From Pseudomonas kilonensis (lineage in GTDB: Bacteria; Pseudomonadota; Gammaproteobacteria; Pseudomonadales; Pseudomonadaceae): a DNA stretch of 64,000 nt. Each line of letters begins with the position of its first letter. The stretch's first letter is position 1. A program made the translations under genes and the position numbers. This document shows, in pieces, positions 17,266-26,208 of this stretch. The stretch is from the NCBI RefSeq assembly GCF_001269885.1, contig NZ_LHVH01000034.1, positions 1 through 64,000 on the forward strand. The letters run 5' to 3'. The notes below the pieces were generated by a model. The model made no database searches and was not told where the DNA came from. It saw only the letters and a program-made list of their open reading frames with translations.

Positions 17266-17583
17266 ATGAAGTTTCTTTGTACCGCCGCCGAAGTGCCCGA
17301 CAACGGCAGTCGCGGTTTCGACATCAATGGGCGCAAAGTACTGGCCGTGCGACGCGCCGGCCAGGTGTATGCCTATCTCAACCGCTGCCCGCACCGGGGC
17401 GTGCCGCTGGAATGGCAACCCGACCAGTTCCTCGACCCCAGCGCCAGCCTGATCCAGTGCGCCACCCACGGCGCGCTGTTTCTGATCGAGAGCGGTGAAT
17501 GCGTGGCCGGCCCCTGCGCCGGTCAGTTCCTCGCTGCCTTAGACAGCCGGGAGGACGAGCAAGGCATCTGGGTCGAGCTCTAG
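17266..17583 (+). CDS. Rieske [2Fe-2S] domain protein
   Basis: A 105-residue single-domain Rieske protein. The cluster-binding motifs C-x-H (CPHRG) and C-x2-H (CATHGALF) are 18-20 residues apart. There is no signal peptide, so it is cytoplasmic; it resembles the small NirD/BphF-type ferredoxins. The partner is unknown. Its last 45 bases overlap the convergent 3' end of sfsA. Confidence 0.88.
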   Translation: MKFLCTAAEVPDNGSRGFDINGRKVLAVRRAGQVYAYLNRCPHRGVPLEWQPDQFLDPSASLIQCATHGALFLIESGECVAGPCAGQFLAALDSREDEQGIWVEL

Positions 17584-18285
17584 CAACACCGGCAACGCAC
17601 GGTCCACCCACATCTGCTCGGGCGTCAACGTAACCCCGTAGGCCAGCACCTCCACACCCGCCGCCACCGCATCACGCAGGGCTGCGGCGTACACCGGGTC
17701 GATTTCCTGTGCCGGGCGCACCGCTTCGATGCCGCTCAGGTTCACACAATACAGCTGCACCGCCCGCACACCTTCCCGGGCCAGGCAGGCGAGTTCCCTC
17801 AGGTGCTTGGCCCCGCGCTGGGTCACCGCATCGGGAAACGCCGCCACATTCGTGCCATCGAACCCCAGCGTGACGCTTTTGACTTCGACCCAGGCCGAGC
17901 CTTGTTCATAGTCCAGGCGAAAATCGATACGGCTGTTTTCCACACCGTAAGCCACTTCACGCTTGAGCCCGGTAAACCCGTTCAATTCGCTGATGACCCC
18001 AGCGCGCAAGGCCTCTTCGATCAACGCGTTGGCCCGCGCGGTATTGATGCAGGCGAGCCGTCCCTGAGGGGTTTCGCCGATTTCCCAGGTGCCGGGCAAC
18101 TTGCGCTTGGGGTCGCTGGAGCGACTGAACCAGACACGCGCGCCCTCAGCCATGCAATTGAGCATCGAGCCGGTGTTGGGGCAATGAATGGTGAGCAACT
18201 CGCCGTGAACGGTCTCGATATCGGCAAGAAAACGCTTGTAACGTCGAATCAAGCGACCTTCTTCCAACGCAGGGGAAAAACGCAT
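17539..18285 (-). CDS. sfsA: SfsA, sugar fermentation stimulation protein homolog
   Basis: A 248-residue protein with typical SfsA motifs: an N-terminal RLIRRYKRFLADI OB-like domain, HCPNTGSM, and the nuclease-like YEQGSAWVEVKSVTL. SfsA was first described as a maltose-metabolism regulator in E. coli and binds DNA; its role in Pseudomonas is unclear. The start at 18285 overlaps the stop of the upstream aminotransferase gene by one base, so the two form a coupled pair. Confidence 0.92.
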   Translation of the reverse strand: MRFSPALEEGRLIRRYKRFLADIETVHGELLTIHCPNTGSMLNCMAEGARVWFSRSSDPKRKLPGTWEIGETPQGRLACINTARANALIEEALRAGVISELNGFTGLKREVAYGVENSRIDFRLDYEQGSAWVEVKSVTLGFDGTNVAAFPDAVTQRGAKHLRELACLAREGVRAVQLYCVNLSGIEAVRPAQEIDPVYAAALRDAVAAGVEVLAYGVTLTPEQMWVDRALPVLLELDPDALLVLPAV

Positions 18286-19457
18286 CAGCCTTGCCAGCTC
18301 CGTAGTCCGCGTTCGATTCGTGCCACCGCTTCCTGTAGTCGCGGCAGGCTCTGGGTGTAAGCAAAACGCACATGATGGCCGGCCTGATGACGGCCGAAAT
18401 CCAGGCCCGGCGTGAAGGCCACGTGCTCGGTTTCCAGGAAGTGCTGGCAAAACGCAAAGGCATCGCCGCCGAACGCGCTGATATCGGCATAGAGGTAAAA
18501 CGCCCCTTCCGGCTCCACCGCAATACCGAAGCCCAACCCACGCAAGGCCGGCAGTAGAAAGTCACGGCGCCGCGCGAACTCGGCCCGCCGCTGCTCGAAG
18601 ATCTCGATGGTCGCGGGCTCGAAACAGGCCAGGGCGGCGTATTGGGCCATGCTCGGCGCACTGATGTAGAGGTTCTGCGCGAGCTTTTCCAACTCGCCGA
18701 CGGCCGCCGGAGGGGCCACCAGCCAGCCAAGTCGCCAGCCGGTCATGCCGAAATACTTGGAGAAACTGTTAAGGACAAAGGCATCGTCATCGACTTCCAG
18801 CACGCTGGCGGCGTCGGTGCCGTAGGTCAGGCCGTGATAGATCTCGTCCACCACCAGATGGCCGTTGTGGCCCTTGATGGCCTTGGACAACCCCGCCAGC
18901 TCGTCCCGGGTGAGAATCGTCCCGGTCGGGTTGGCCGGCGAGGCCACCAACGCACCGACGCTGTCCTGGTCCCAATGACGGTTCACCAGGTCCGGCGTCA
19001 ATTGGTAACGCACCTCCGGCCCCACGGGCACCAATTGCGCCGCACCTTCGACCAGGCGCAGGAAATGACGGTTGCACGGATAACCGGGGTCGGCCAGCAG
19101 CCAATGCTTGCCTGGGTCCACCAGCAAAGCGCTGGCCAGCAGCAACGCGCCGGACCCGCCTGGGGTCACGAGGATGCGTCGGGGATCAATTTCCACCCCA
19201 TAGCGTTGGCCGTAGAAACCAGCGATGGCCTCGCGCAGCTCGGGAATGCCACGGGCCGCGGTGTAATGGGTCTTGCCCGCCGCCAGCGCGGCCTGGCCGG
19301 CCTGGATGATCGGCTCGGCGGTGGTGAAGTCCGGTTCGCCGATCTCCAGGTGGATGACGTCATGCCCGGCGGCCTGCAGCTCGTTGGCACGGGCCAGCAG
19401 CGCCATCACATGGAAAGGTTCGATGGCGCGGCTGCGCGCACTGTAGGGCTGAGCCAT
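18285..19457 (-). CDS. Pyridoxal-phosphate-dependent aminotransferase, class I/II
   Basis: A 390-residue fold-type I aminotransferase (AspC/AlaT-like subgroup). It has LEIGEPDFTT near the N-terminus, the cofactor-contact motif SPANPTG, DEIYHGLTYG, and the Schiff-base lysine in NSFSKYFGMTGWRLGW. A C-terminal Arg motif FAYTQS binds the carboxylate. The substrate is not resolved. The start at 19457 is chosen from homologous N-termini (MAQPYSARSRAIEPF). It is coupled to sfsA. Confidence 0.88.
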   Translation of the reverse strand: MAQPYSARSRAIEPFHVMALLARANELQAAGHDVIHLEIGEPDFTTAEPIIQAGQAALAAGKTHYTAARGIPELREAIAGFYGQRYGVEIDPRRILVTPGGSGALLLASALLVDPGKHWLLADPGYPCNRHFLRLVEGAAQLVPVGPEVRYQLTPDLVNRHWDQDSVGALVASPANPTGTILTRDELAGLSKAIKGHNGHLVVDEIYHGLTYGTDAASVLEVDDDAFVLNSFSKYFGMTGWRLGWLVAPPAAVGELEKLAQNLYISAPSMAQYAALACFEPATIEIFEQRRAEFARRRDFLLPALRGLGFGIAVEPEGAFYLYADISAFGGDAFAFCQHFLETEHVAFTPGLDFGRHQAGHHVRFAYTQSLPRLQEAVARIERGLRSWQG

Positions 19458-19808
19458 TGGCCTTCCTTCAGGGGAAAAGAGAACCGATTCTACCCAACTC
19501 TCCCGCCAAGTCAGAAACAACTGCGCGAACACGCGCGAACCGCAAGCGGTCTGAGCCCGTGGATTGCTGGAAATGACTCCCGCGATTGGCCCAGGCTTGA
19601 CTAGAATCAAGCATTGAGCAGGTTTACATCCTCACCGAAGCGAACCCCGTCACGTTTTACAGGCCCCGGCCGCCGCAGGCTCGACAACCGGGAGTAGCGC
19701 GGCCCGATTTGATCTGGTAAGTTCGCCCGCTTGCAGCCGCAGGGCCGGCAGGTGTCGGTGATGGAGCAATCCTGCGTAGTGGATTACAAGAGTAGAGGCG
19801 GTCCATTC
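19458..19808. other. Divergent region upstream of dksA
   Basis: A 350-base gap. It contains an inverted repeat GCTTGA-N6-TCAAGC (about 19593-19610) and a GC-rich dyad region near 19660-19700. I could not single out a convincing dksA promoter. No coding signal was recognised. Confidence 0.35.
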
Positions 19809-20252
19809 ATGCCCACCCAAGCAAAGCAAAATCAAAATCAGTCGCTCAGCGGGTTTGAGCCTTACGTCCCGCAAGCTGGCGAAGAGTACATGGGCGCCCC
19901 CATGCGCGCGCACTTCACCAAGATCCTGAACAAGTGGAAACAGGACTTGATGCAGGAAGTCGACCGCACCGTGGATCACATGAAAGACGACGCGGCCAAC
20001 TTCCCCGACCCGGCCGACCGTGCGAGTCAGGAAGAAGAGTTCAGCCTCGAGCTGCGCGCCCGTGATCGCGAGCGCAAGCTCATCAAGAAAATCGACAAGA
20101 CCCTGCAACTGATCGAAGACGAAGAATACGGTTGGTGCGAGTCCTGCGGCGTCGAGATCGGCGTCAAGCGACTGGAAGCCCGTCCGACCGCCGACATGTG
20201 TGTCGACTGCAAGACCCTGGCGGAAATCAAGGAAAAACAGGTCGGTAAATAA
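19809..20252 (+). CDS. dksA: RNA polymerase-binding transcription factor DksA
   Basis: A 147-residue regulator that enters the secondary channel of RNA polymerase and, with ppGpp, represses rRNA promoters and activates amino-acid genes. A coiled coil (about residues 30-105) carries the tip motif DPADRASQEEE. A four-cysteine zinc finger (C110, C113, C131, C134) follows. The start at 19809 gives the standard length; an in-frame extension to 19731 lacks homology. A strong terminator follows. Confidence 0.96.
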   Translation: MPTQAKQNQNQSLSGFEPYVPQAGEEYMGAPMRAHFTKILNKWKQDLMQEVDRTVDHMKDDAANFPDPADRASQEEEFSLELRARDRERKLIKKIDKTLQLIEDEEYGWCESCGVEIGVKRLEARPTADMCVDCKTLAEIKEKQVGK

Positions 20253-20270
20253 TCGCCTGGGCTGTCACCG

Positions 20271-20299
20271 AAACGGAGCGTTCATACGCTCCGTTTTTT
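20271..20299 (+). terminator. Rho-independent terminator of dksA
   Basis: Stem AAACGGAGCG (20271-20280) / CGCTCCGTTT (20287-20296), six-base loop, six T. Confidence 0.9.
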
Positions 20300-20332
20300 A
20301 TTTGCGTTGTTTACCCAAGCCTAGTGAGCCCT

Positions 20333-20422
20333 TGTGGGAGCGGGCTTGCTCGCGAAGACGATGAATCATTCAACCTATGCTTTACCTGACACACCGCATT
20401 CGCGAGCAAGCCCGCTCCCACA
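20333..20422. repeat. REP doublet (REPIN), GGGCTTG variant
   Basis: TGTGGGAGCGGGCTTGCTCG opens and its reverse complement closes a 90-base palindromic pair between dksA and gluQRS. Confidence 0.9.
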
Positions 20423-20484
20423 GGGGAATATCGTGATCACAAGATGTATGCCTCTGCCCGCCCGGACCCAGTAACATTCGCCCT

Positions 20485-21375
20485 ATGACTGCCACCGCCC
20501 CCTACATCGGACGCTTCGCCCCCACCCCCAGCGGCCATTTGCATTTCGGTTCGCTGGTCGCCGCCCTGGCGTCGTACCTGGATGCCCGCGCCGTGGGCGG
20601 GCGTTGGTTGCTGCGCATGGAAGACCTTGACCCTCCGCGGGAAGAACCGGGCGCGCAAACGGCGATTCTCAAGGCACTGGAAAGCTACGGGTTCGAATGG
20701 GACGGCGAGATGATTCGCCAGAGCGAGCGCCATGACGCCTACGATCAGGTGATCAGCCGGCTGTTCAGCCAGGGCCTGGCCTACGCCTGCACCTGTTCGC
20801 GCAAACAACTGGAAGCGTACCAGGGCATTTATCCGGGGCTGTGCCGCAACGCCGGGCACAGCCCCGAGGACGCCGCCATCCGCCTGCGCGTCCCCGAGCT
20901 TGAGTACCACTTCACCGACCGGGTCCAGGGCGAGTTCCGCCAGCACCTGGGCCGCGAGGTCGGCGACTTCGTGATCCGCCGCCGCGACGGGCTCTACGCC
21001 TATCAACTGGCCGTGGTCCTGGACGACGCCTGGCAAGGGGTGACCGATATCGTGCGCGGCGCCGACCTGCTGGACTCCACGCCACGCCAGCTCTACCTGC
21101 AAGAACTGCTTGGGTTGCCGCAACCGCGTTACCTGCACGTGCCGCTGATCACCCAGCCCGACGGGCACAAGCTCGGTAAATCCTACCGCTCACCGCCCCT
21201 GGCAGGCGATCAGGCCACGCCATTGTTGTTACGGGCGTTGCGCGCGCTGGGCCAGCAACCGGGCCTCGAACGGGTCGATGCCAGCCCACGGGAACTGCTG
21301 GCCTGGGGCATTCGCCACTGGGACGCGGGCAAGATCCCGCGCACACTGAGCCTGCCCGAAGCGCAAATACGTTGA
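20485..21375 (+). CDS. gluQRS: Glutamyl-Q tRNA(Asp) synthetase
   Basis: A 296-residue truncated glutamyl-tRNA synthetase paralog that attaches glutamate to queuosine in tRNA(Asp). The class I HIGH-type motif is seen in PTPSGHLHFGS and the KMSKS-type motif as HKLGKSYRS. A zinc site is made by CTC...C with Tyr (YACTCSRKQ, GLCRNAG). The anticodon-binding domain is absent, as in the family. Linkage to dksA is the usual Pseudomonas arrangement. Confidence 0.95.
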   Translation: MTATAPYIGRFAPTPSGHLHFGSLVAALASYLDARAVGGRWLLRMEDLDPPREEPGAQTAILKALESYGFEWDGEMIRQSERHDAYDQVISRLFSQGLAYACTCSRKQLEAYQGIYPGLCRNAGHSPEDAAIRLRVPELEYHFTDRVQGEFRQHLGREVGDFVIRRRDGLYAYQLAVVLDDAWQGVTDIVRGADLLDSTPRQLYLQELLGLPQPRYLHVPLITQPDGHKLGKSYRSPPLAGDQATPLLLRALRALGQQPGLERVDASPRELLAWGIRHWDAGKIPRTLSLPEAQIR

Positions 21376-21453
21376 CGGCCCTTGCAGCTTGGCGCCCATC
21401 CGTTACCATCGCCGCACGTTTTTTGGGCACGCGCATAAATTAGAGAGGCCGGG

Positions 21454-21630
21454 ATGTATATCTATCGCTTGGTCCTGCTCCTGGTAGTGGGGATTTATCT
21501 GTTCTCCCCGGCCATCATGGATTGGTGGATCGATGCCACGGGTGCCTGGTATCGGCCGTATCTGCTCTGGCTGATCCTGATTGTCGTGACCTTCATCCTG
21601 CAGAGCCAAAAAGATGCCGATGAGCTTTAG
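21454..21630 (+). CDS. cbrX: CbrX-like small membrane protein
   Basis: A 58-residue protein. It has two hydrophobic segments (about residues 5-22 and 38-50) separated by the Trp/Tyr-rich MDWWIDATGAWYRPY. ATG at 21454 is preceded by GAGAGG. It overlaps the cbrA start by 17 bases, so cbrA translation is probably coupled to it. The same small gene is conserved upstream of cbrA in pseudomonads and has been named cbrX in P. putida (from memory). Confidence 0.85.
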   Translation: MYIYRLVLLLVVGIYLFSPAIMDWWIDATGAWYRPYLLWLILIVVTFILQSQKDADEL

Positions 21631-24568
21631 CCTGACCCAGATGATCCTGATCAGCGCCGCCTACCTGGCCGTGCTGTTCGGCGTAGCCTGGATCAGCGAA
21701 CGAGGCATGATCCCCCGGGCGATCATCCGCCACCCGCTGACCTACACCCTGTCGCTGGGTGTCTATGCCAGCGCATGGGCGTTCTATGGCACCGTCGGGC
21801 TGGCCTACCAGTACGGCTATGGCTTCCTCTCCAGTTACCTGGGGGTGTCAGGGGCGTTCCTGCTGGCGCCGGTGTTGCTCTACCCGATCCTGAAAATCAC
21901 CCGCACCTACCAACTGTCGTCGCTGGCCGACCTGTTCGCCTTTCGTTTTCGCAGCACCTGGGCCGGCGCACTGACCACGATTTTCATGCTGGTCGGGGTG
22001 TTGCCGCTGCTGGCCCTGCAGATCCAGGCCGTGGCCGACTCCATCAGCATCCTGACCCGCGAGCCGGTGCAGCACCGGGTGGCGTTGAGCTTCTGTGTGC
22101 TGATCATCCTGTTCACGATTTTCTTCGGCTCCCGGCACATTGCCACGCGGGAAAAGCACGAAGGCCTGGTGTTCGCCATCGCTTTTGAATCGGTGATCAA
22201 GCTGATCGCCATCGGCGGCGTCGGACTCTATGCCTTGTACGGCGTGTTCGATGGCCCGCAGCAGCTTGAGCTTTGGCTGTTGCAGAACCAGACCGCCCTC
22301 GCCGCCCTGCACACGCCTTTGCAGGAAGGCCCATGGCGCACGCTGTTGCTGGTGTTCTTCGCATCGGCCATCGTGATGCCGCACATGTACCACATGACCT
22401 TTACCGAAAACCTCAACCCGCGCTCGCTGGTGAGCGCCAGTTGGGGCCTGCCGCTGTTCCTGCTGCTGATGAGCCTGGCGGTACCGTTGATCCTCTGGGC
22501 CGGCCTGAAGCTGGGCGCCAGTACCAATCCGGAATACTTCACCCTGGGCATCGGCATCGCCGCCAACAGCAAGGCCCTGGCGTTGCTGGCGTATGTCGGC
22601 GGCCTGTCGGCGGCCAGCGGCTTGATCATCGTCACCACGCTGGCATTGTCGGGCATGGCCCTCAACCACCTGGTGCTGCCGCTTTACCAGCCACCGGCCG
22701 AAGGCAATATCTACCGCTGGCTGAAATGGACACGACGGGCGCTGATCGTCGCGATCATCATGGCCGGCTACGGTTTCTACCTGATGCTGGGTGAGGGACA
22801 GGACCTGGCCAACCTGGGCATCGTCGCCTTTGTCGCCACCCTGCAGTTCCTGCCCGGCGTGTTGTCGGTGCTGTATTGGCCGACCGCCAATCGCCGCGGC
22901 TTCATCGCCGGTCTGCTGGCAGGGATCCTGGTATGGCTGGTCGCGATGCTGTTGCCGCTGATGGGCAACCTGCAGGGCTTCTATATTCCGCTGCTGAACA
23001 TGATCTACGTGCTCGACGACACCAGTTGGCATATGGCGGCCATCGCCTCCCTGGCCGCGAACGTGCTGATGTTCACCCTGATCTCGCTGTTCACCAACGC
23101 CAGCAGCGAAGAGGCCAGCGCCGCCGAAGCCTGTGCCGTGGACAACGTTCGCCGCCCGCAGCGCCGCGAACTGCACGCCGCCTCGCCCCAGGAGTTCGCC
23201 ACGCAACTGGCCAAGCCCCTGGGCGCCAAGGCCGCGCAAAAGGAAGTCGAACAGGCCCTGCGTGACCTTTACCTGCCTTTCGATGAGCGCCGTCCGTATG
23301 CCTTGCGACGCCTGCGGGACCGGATCGAGGCCAACCTGTCCGGCCTGATGGGCCCCAGCGTGGCCCAGGACATGGTCGAAACCTTTCTGCCCTACAAGGC
23401 CGGCGGCGAGAACTATGTCACCGAGGACATTCACTTCATCGAAAGCCGCCTCGAGGATTACCACTCGCGCCTCACCGGCCTTGCCGCCGAACTGGACGCC
23501 TTGCGCCGTTACCACCGCCAGACCTTGCAGGAACTGCCGATGGGCGTGTGCTCCCTGGCCAAGGATCAGGAAATCCTGATGTGGAACAAGGCCATGGAAG
23601 AACTCACCGGGATCGCGGCCCAGCGCGTGGTCGGTTCCCGCCTGAGCACCCTGGGCGAGCCGTGGAAAGGCTTGCTGCAAGGCTTCATCGATCTGCCGGA
23701 CGAGCACTTGCACAAACAGCACCTGGCCCTCGACGGCCAGACCCGTTGGCTGAACCTGCACAAGGCAGCGATCGACGAGCCGTTGGCACCGGGTAACAGC
23801 GGCCTGGTGCTGCTGGTCGAAGACCTGACCGATACCCAGATGCTCGAAGACAAGCTGGTCCACTCCGAACGACTGGCAAGCATCGGCCGGTTGGCCGCCG
23901 GGGTGGCCCACGAAATCGGCAACCCGATTACCGGCATTGCCTGCCTGGCGCAGAACCTGCGCGAAGAGCGTGAGGATGACGGCGAGCTGACGGAAATCAG
24001 CGGCCAGATCCTCGAACAGACCAAGCGCGTGTCGCGCATCGTCCAGTCGCTGATGAGCTTCGCCCATGCCGGCGGTCACCAGCACAACGATGAGCCCGTC
24101 TGTCTGGCCGAAGTGGCCCAGGATGCCATTGGTCTGCTGGCGCTCAACCGGCGCAATTTCGAGGTGCAATTCTTCAACCTGTGCGATCCGGATCACTGGG
24201 TCGATGGCGACCCCCAGCGGCTCGCCCAGGTGTTGATCAACCTGCTATCCAACGCGCGGGACGCCTCACCGGCCGGCAGCGCGGTGCGGGTCAAGAGCGA
24301 AGCCTTCGAACACACGGTCGACCTGATCGTCGAAGACGAAGGCAGCGGTATCCCACAGAACATCATGGACCGATTGTTCGAACCTTTCTTCACCACCAAG
24401 GATCCTGGCGAAGGCACCGGTCTGGGCCTCGCACTGGTCTATTCCATCGTTGAAGAGCATTATGGACAAATCACCATCGACAGCCCGGCCGATGTACAAA
24501 GCCAACGCGGCACCCGTATCCGGGTGACCTTGCCGCGTCATGTCGAAGCGACGTCCGCTGTGAACTGA
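21614..24568 (+). CDS. cbrA: CbrA, transporter-like sensor histidine kinase
   Basis: A 984-residue hybrid protein. The N-terminal about 500 residues are a sodium:solute-symporter-like membrane domain with about 13 segments, followed by a linker and a PAS domain (about 640-750). The kinase has its phosphoacceptor at His766 (VAHEIGNP) and ATPase motifs NLLSNARD, DEGSGIP and GTGLGLAL. With CbrB it controls carbon/nitrogen balance and catabolite repression; the SSS domain has been linked to histidine transport. Alternative start at 21620. Confidence 0.95.
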   Translation: MPMSFSLTQMILISAAYLAVLFGVAWISERGMIPRAIIRHPLTYTLSLGVYASAWAFYGTVGLAYQYGYGFLSSYLGVSGAFLLAPVLLYPILKITRTYQLSSLADLFAFRFRSTWAGALTTIFMLVGVLPLLALQIQAVADSISILTREPVQHRVALSFCVLIILFTIFFGSRHIATREKHEGLVFAIAFESVIKLIAIGGVGLYALYGVFDGPQQLELWLLQNQTALAALHTPLQEGPWRTLLLVFFASAIVMPHMYHMTFTENLNPRSLVSASWGLPLFLLLMSLAVPLILWAGLKLGASTNPEYFTLGIGIAANSKALALLAYVGGLSAASGLIIVTTLALSGMALNHLVLPLYQPPAEGNIYRWLKWTRRALIVAIIMAGYGFYLMLGEGQDLANLGIVAFVATLQFLPGVLSVLYWPTANRRGFIAGLLAGILVWLVAMLLPLMGNLQGFYIPLLNMIYVLDDTSWHMAAIASLAANVLMFTLISLFTNASSEEASAAEACAVDNVRRPQRRELHAASPQEFATQLAKPLGAKAAQKEVEQALRDLYLPFDERRPYALRRLRDRIEANLSGLMGPSVAQDMVETFLPYKAGGENYVTEDIHFIESRLEDYHSRLTGLAAELDALRRYHRQTLQELPMGVCSLAKDQEILMWNKAMEELTGIAAQRVVGSRLSTLGEPWKGLLQGFIDLPDEHLHKQHLALDGQTRWLNLHKAAIDEPLAPGNSGLVLLVEDLTDTQMLEDKLVHSERLASIGRLAAGVAHEIGNPITGIACLAQNLREEREDDGELTEISGQILEQTKRVSRIVQSLMSFAHAGGHQHNDEPVCLAEVAQDAIGLLALNRRNFEVQFFNLCDPDHWVDGDPQRLAQVLINLLSNARDASPAGSAVRVKSEAFEHTVDLIVEDEGSGIPQNIMDRLFEPFFTTKDPGEGTGLGLALVYSIVEEHYGQITIDSPADVQSQRGTRIRVTLPRHVEATSAVN

Positions 24569-24590
24569 GACCGTCGAGAGAATCGAATCA

Positions 24591-26024
24591 ATGCCGCACA
24601 TTTTGATCGTCGAAGACGAAACAATTATCCGCTCCGCCTTGCGCCGCCTGCTGGAACGCAACCAGTACCAGGTCAGCGAAGCCGGTTCAGTGCAGGAAGC
24701 ACAAGAACGTTTCAGCATTCCCACGTTTGACCTGATCGTCAGCGACCTGCGCCTGCCTGGCGCCCCGGGCACCGAGCTGATCAAGCTCGGCCAGGGCACC
24801 CCCGTGCTGATCATGACCAGTTACGCCAGCCTGCGCTCGGCGGTCGACTCCATGAAAATGGGCGCGGTGGACTACATCGCCAAACCGTTCGACCACGACG
24901 AGATGCTCCAGGCCGTGGCCCGCATCCTGCGCGACCGACAGGCGGCGACCAGCAACCCGGTGGAGCCCGCTGGCAAGGCCAGCGCCTCGGCGAAAGCCGG
25001 CGCCAGCAACAATAATGGCGAAATTGGCATCATCGGTTCCTGCCCGCCCATGCAGGACCTGTACAGCAAGATCCGCAAAGTGGCGCCAACCGACTCCAAT
25101 GTCCTGATCCAGGGCGAGTCCGGTACCGGCAAGGAGCTGGTAGCCCGTGCCCTGCACAACCTGTCACGCCGGGCCAAGGCGCCGATGATCTCGGTGAACT
25201 GCGCGGCGATTCCGGAAAGCCTGATCGAGTCCGAACTGTTCGGTCACGAGAAAGGTGCGTTCACCGGCGCCAGCGCCGGGCGGGCCGGGCTGGTGGAAGC
25301 CGCGGACGGCGGCACGTTGTTCCTCGATGAAATCGGCGAGCTGCCGTTGGAAGCCCAGGCGCGGTTGCTGCGGGTGCTTCAGGAAGGCGAAATCCGCCGG
25401 GTCGGCTCGGTGCAGTCACAGAAGGTCGATGTCCGCCTGATCGCGGCCACCCACCGCGACCTCAAGAGCCTGGCGAAAATCGGCCAGTTCCGCGAAGACT
25501 TGTATTACCGCTTGCACGTGATCGCCTTGAAGCTCCCTGCCCTGCGCGAGCGCGGCGCGGACGTCAATGAAATCGCCCAGGCGTTTTTGGCCCGCCAGAG
25601 CGCGCGGGTCAACCGCACCGACCTCAAGTTCGCCCCGGACGCCGAACAGGCCATTCGTCATTACGCCTGGCCAGGTAACGTTCGCGAGCTGGAAAACGCG
25701 GTCGAGCGGGCGGTGATCCTGTGCGAGAGCCCGGAAATCTCCGCCGACCTGCTGGGCATCGACATCGAACTGAGTGATCTGGACGATGAAGAATTCATCG
25801 GCCTGGCCCCGCAACAGGGCGGCGCTGCCAACAACACCAGCCACGAACCCACCGAAGACCTGTCCCTGGAAGACTACTTCCAGCACTTCGTCCTGGAGCA
25901 CCAGGACCACATGACCGAGACCGAACTGGCACGCAAGCTGGGCGTCAGCCGCAAGTGCCTGTGGGAACGTCGCCAGCGCCTGGGGATTCCACGACGCAAG
26001 ACCGGTGCGACCAGCGAAAGCTGA
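24591..26024 (+). CDS. cbrB: CbrB, sigma54-dependent response regulator
   Basis: A 477-residue NtrC-family activator. It has a receiver domain with phosphorylation site Asp52, and an AAA+ domain with Walker A GESGTGKE, an intact GAFTGA loop (residues 222-227) and Walker B GGTLFLDEIGE. A Fis-type helix-turn-helix (ELARKLGVSRKCLWERRQRL) follows at the C-terminus. Its main target is the sRNA gene crcZ directly downstream. It lies 22 bases after cbrA. Confidence 0.96.
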   Translation: MPHILIVEDETIIRSALRRLLERNQYQVSEAGSVQEAQERFSIPTFDLIVSDLRLPGAPGTELIKLGQGTPVLIMTSYASLRSAVDSMKMGAVDYIAKPFDHDEMLQAVARILRDRQAATSNPVEPAGKASASAKAGASNNNGEIGIIGSCPPMQDLYSKIRKVAPTDSNVLIQGESGTGKELVARALHNLSRRAKAPMISVNCAAIPESLIESELFGHEKGAFTGASAGRAGLVEAADGGTLFLDEIGELPLEAQARLLRVLQEGEIRRVGSVQSQKVDVRLIAATHRDLKSLAKIGQFREDLYYRLHVIALKLPALRERGADVNEIAQAFLARQSARVNRTDLKFAPDAEQAIRHYAWPGNVRELENAVERAVILCESPEISADLLGIDIELSDLDDEEFIGLAPQQGGAANNTSHEPTEDLSLEDYFQHFVLEHQDHMTETELARKLGVSRKCLWERRQRLGIPRRKTGATSES

Positions 26025-26033
26025 GGTGTGGGG

Positions 26034-26105
26034 GTAACACCGCTGAATGTGAAAAAACTGTTACCTCAGCTTTTTCACGTAACAGAAGCCGGGGTTTACG
26101 GTAAC
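26034..26105 (+). promoter_or_regulatory. Candidate CbrB binding sites upstream of crcZ
   Basis: Four GTAAC/GTTAC pentamers lie at 26034-26038, 26060-26064, 26079-26083 and 26101-26105. They are 80-150 bases upstream of the sigma54 promoter, the usual distance for an NtrC-type activator. The first two form an inverted pair (GGTAAC...GTTACC). CbrB sites of this general form are known from other pseudomonads. Confidence 0.6.
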
Positions 26106-26123
26106 GAAACCCCGGCTTTTTTT
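26087..26123 (+). terminator. Terminator of cbrB
   Basis: Eleven-base stem AGCCGGGGTTT (26087-26097) / AAACCCCGGCT (26107-26117) followed by seven T. A GTAAC pentamer sits in the loop, so the terminator and the presumed activator-binding region overlap. Confidence 0.9.
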
Positions 26124-26182
26124 CGCCCCGAAAAAATGGTTATAACCCTAGAACCCCCAGTTTCTCTGGGCCTCGCAAAAGT

Positions 26183-26198
26183 TGGCACGCACCCTGCT
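26183..26198 (+). promoter_or_regulatory. Sigma54 promoter of crcZ
   Basis: TGGCACGCACCCTGCT has a perfect -24 element (TGGCACG) and a -12 element (CTGCT) at the canonical spacing. Transcription should start near 26210. Confidence 0.9.
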
Positions 26199-26208
26199 AT
26201 AGCTTTGG

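Noticed and set aside
21848..24196. 782-codon open frame antisense to cbrA
   Set aside because: Shadow frame rich in Gln/His/Arg; the plus strand encodes a clear kinase.
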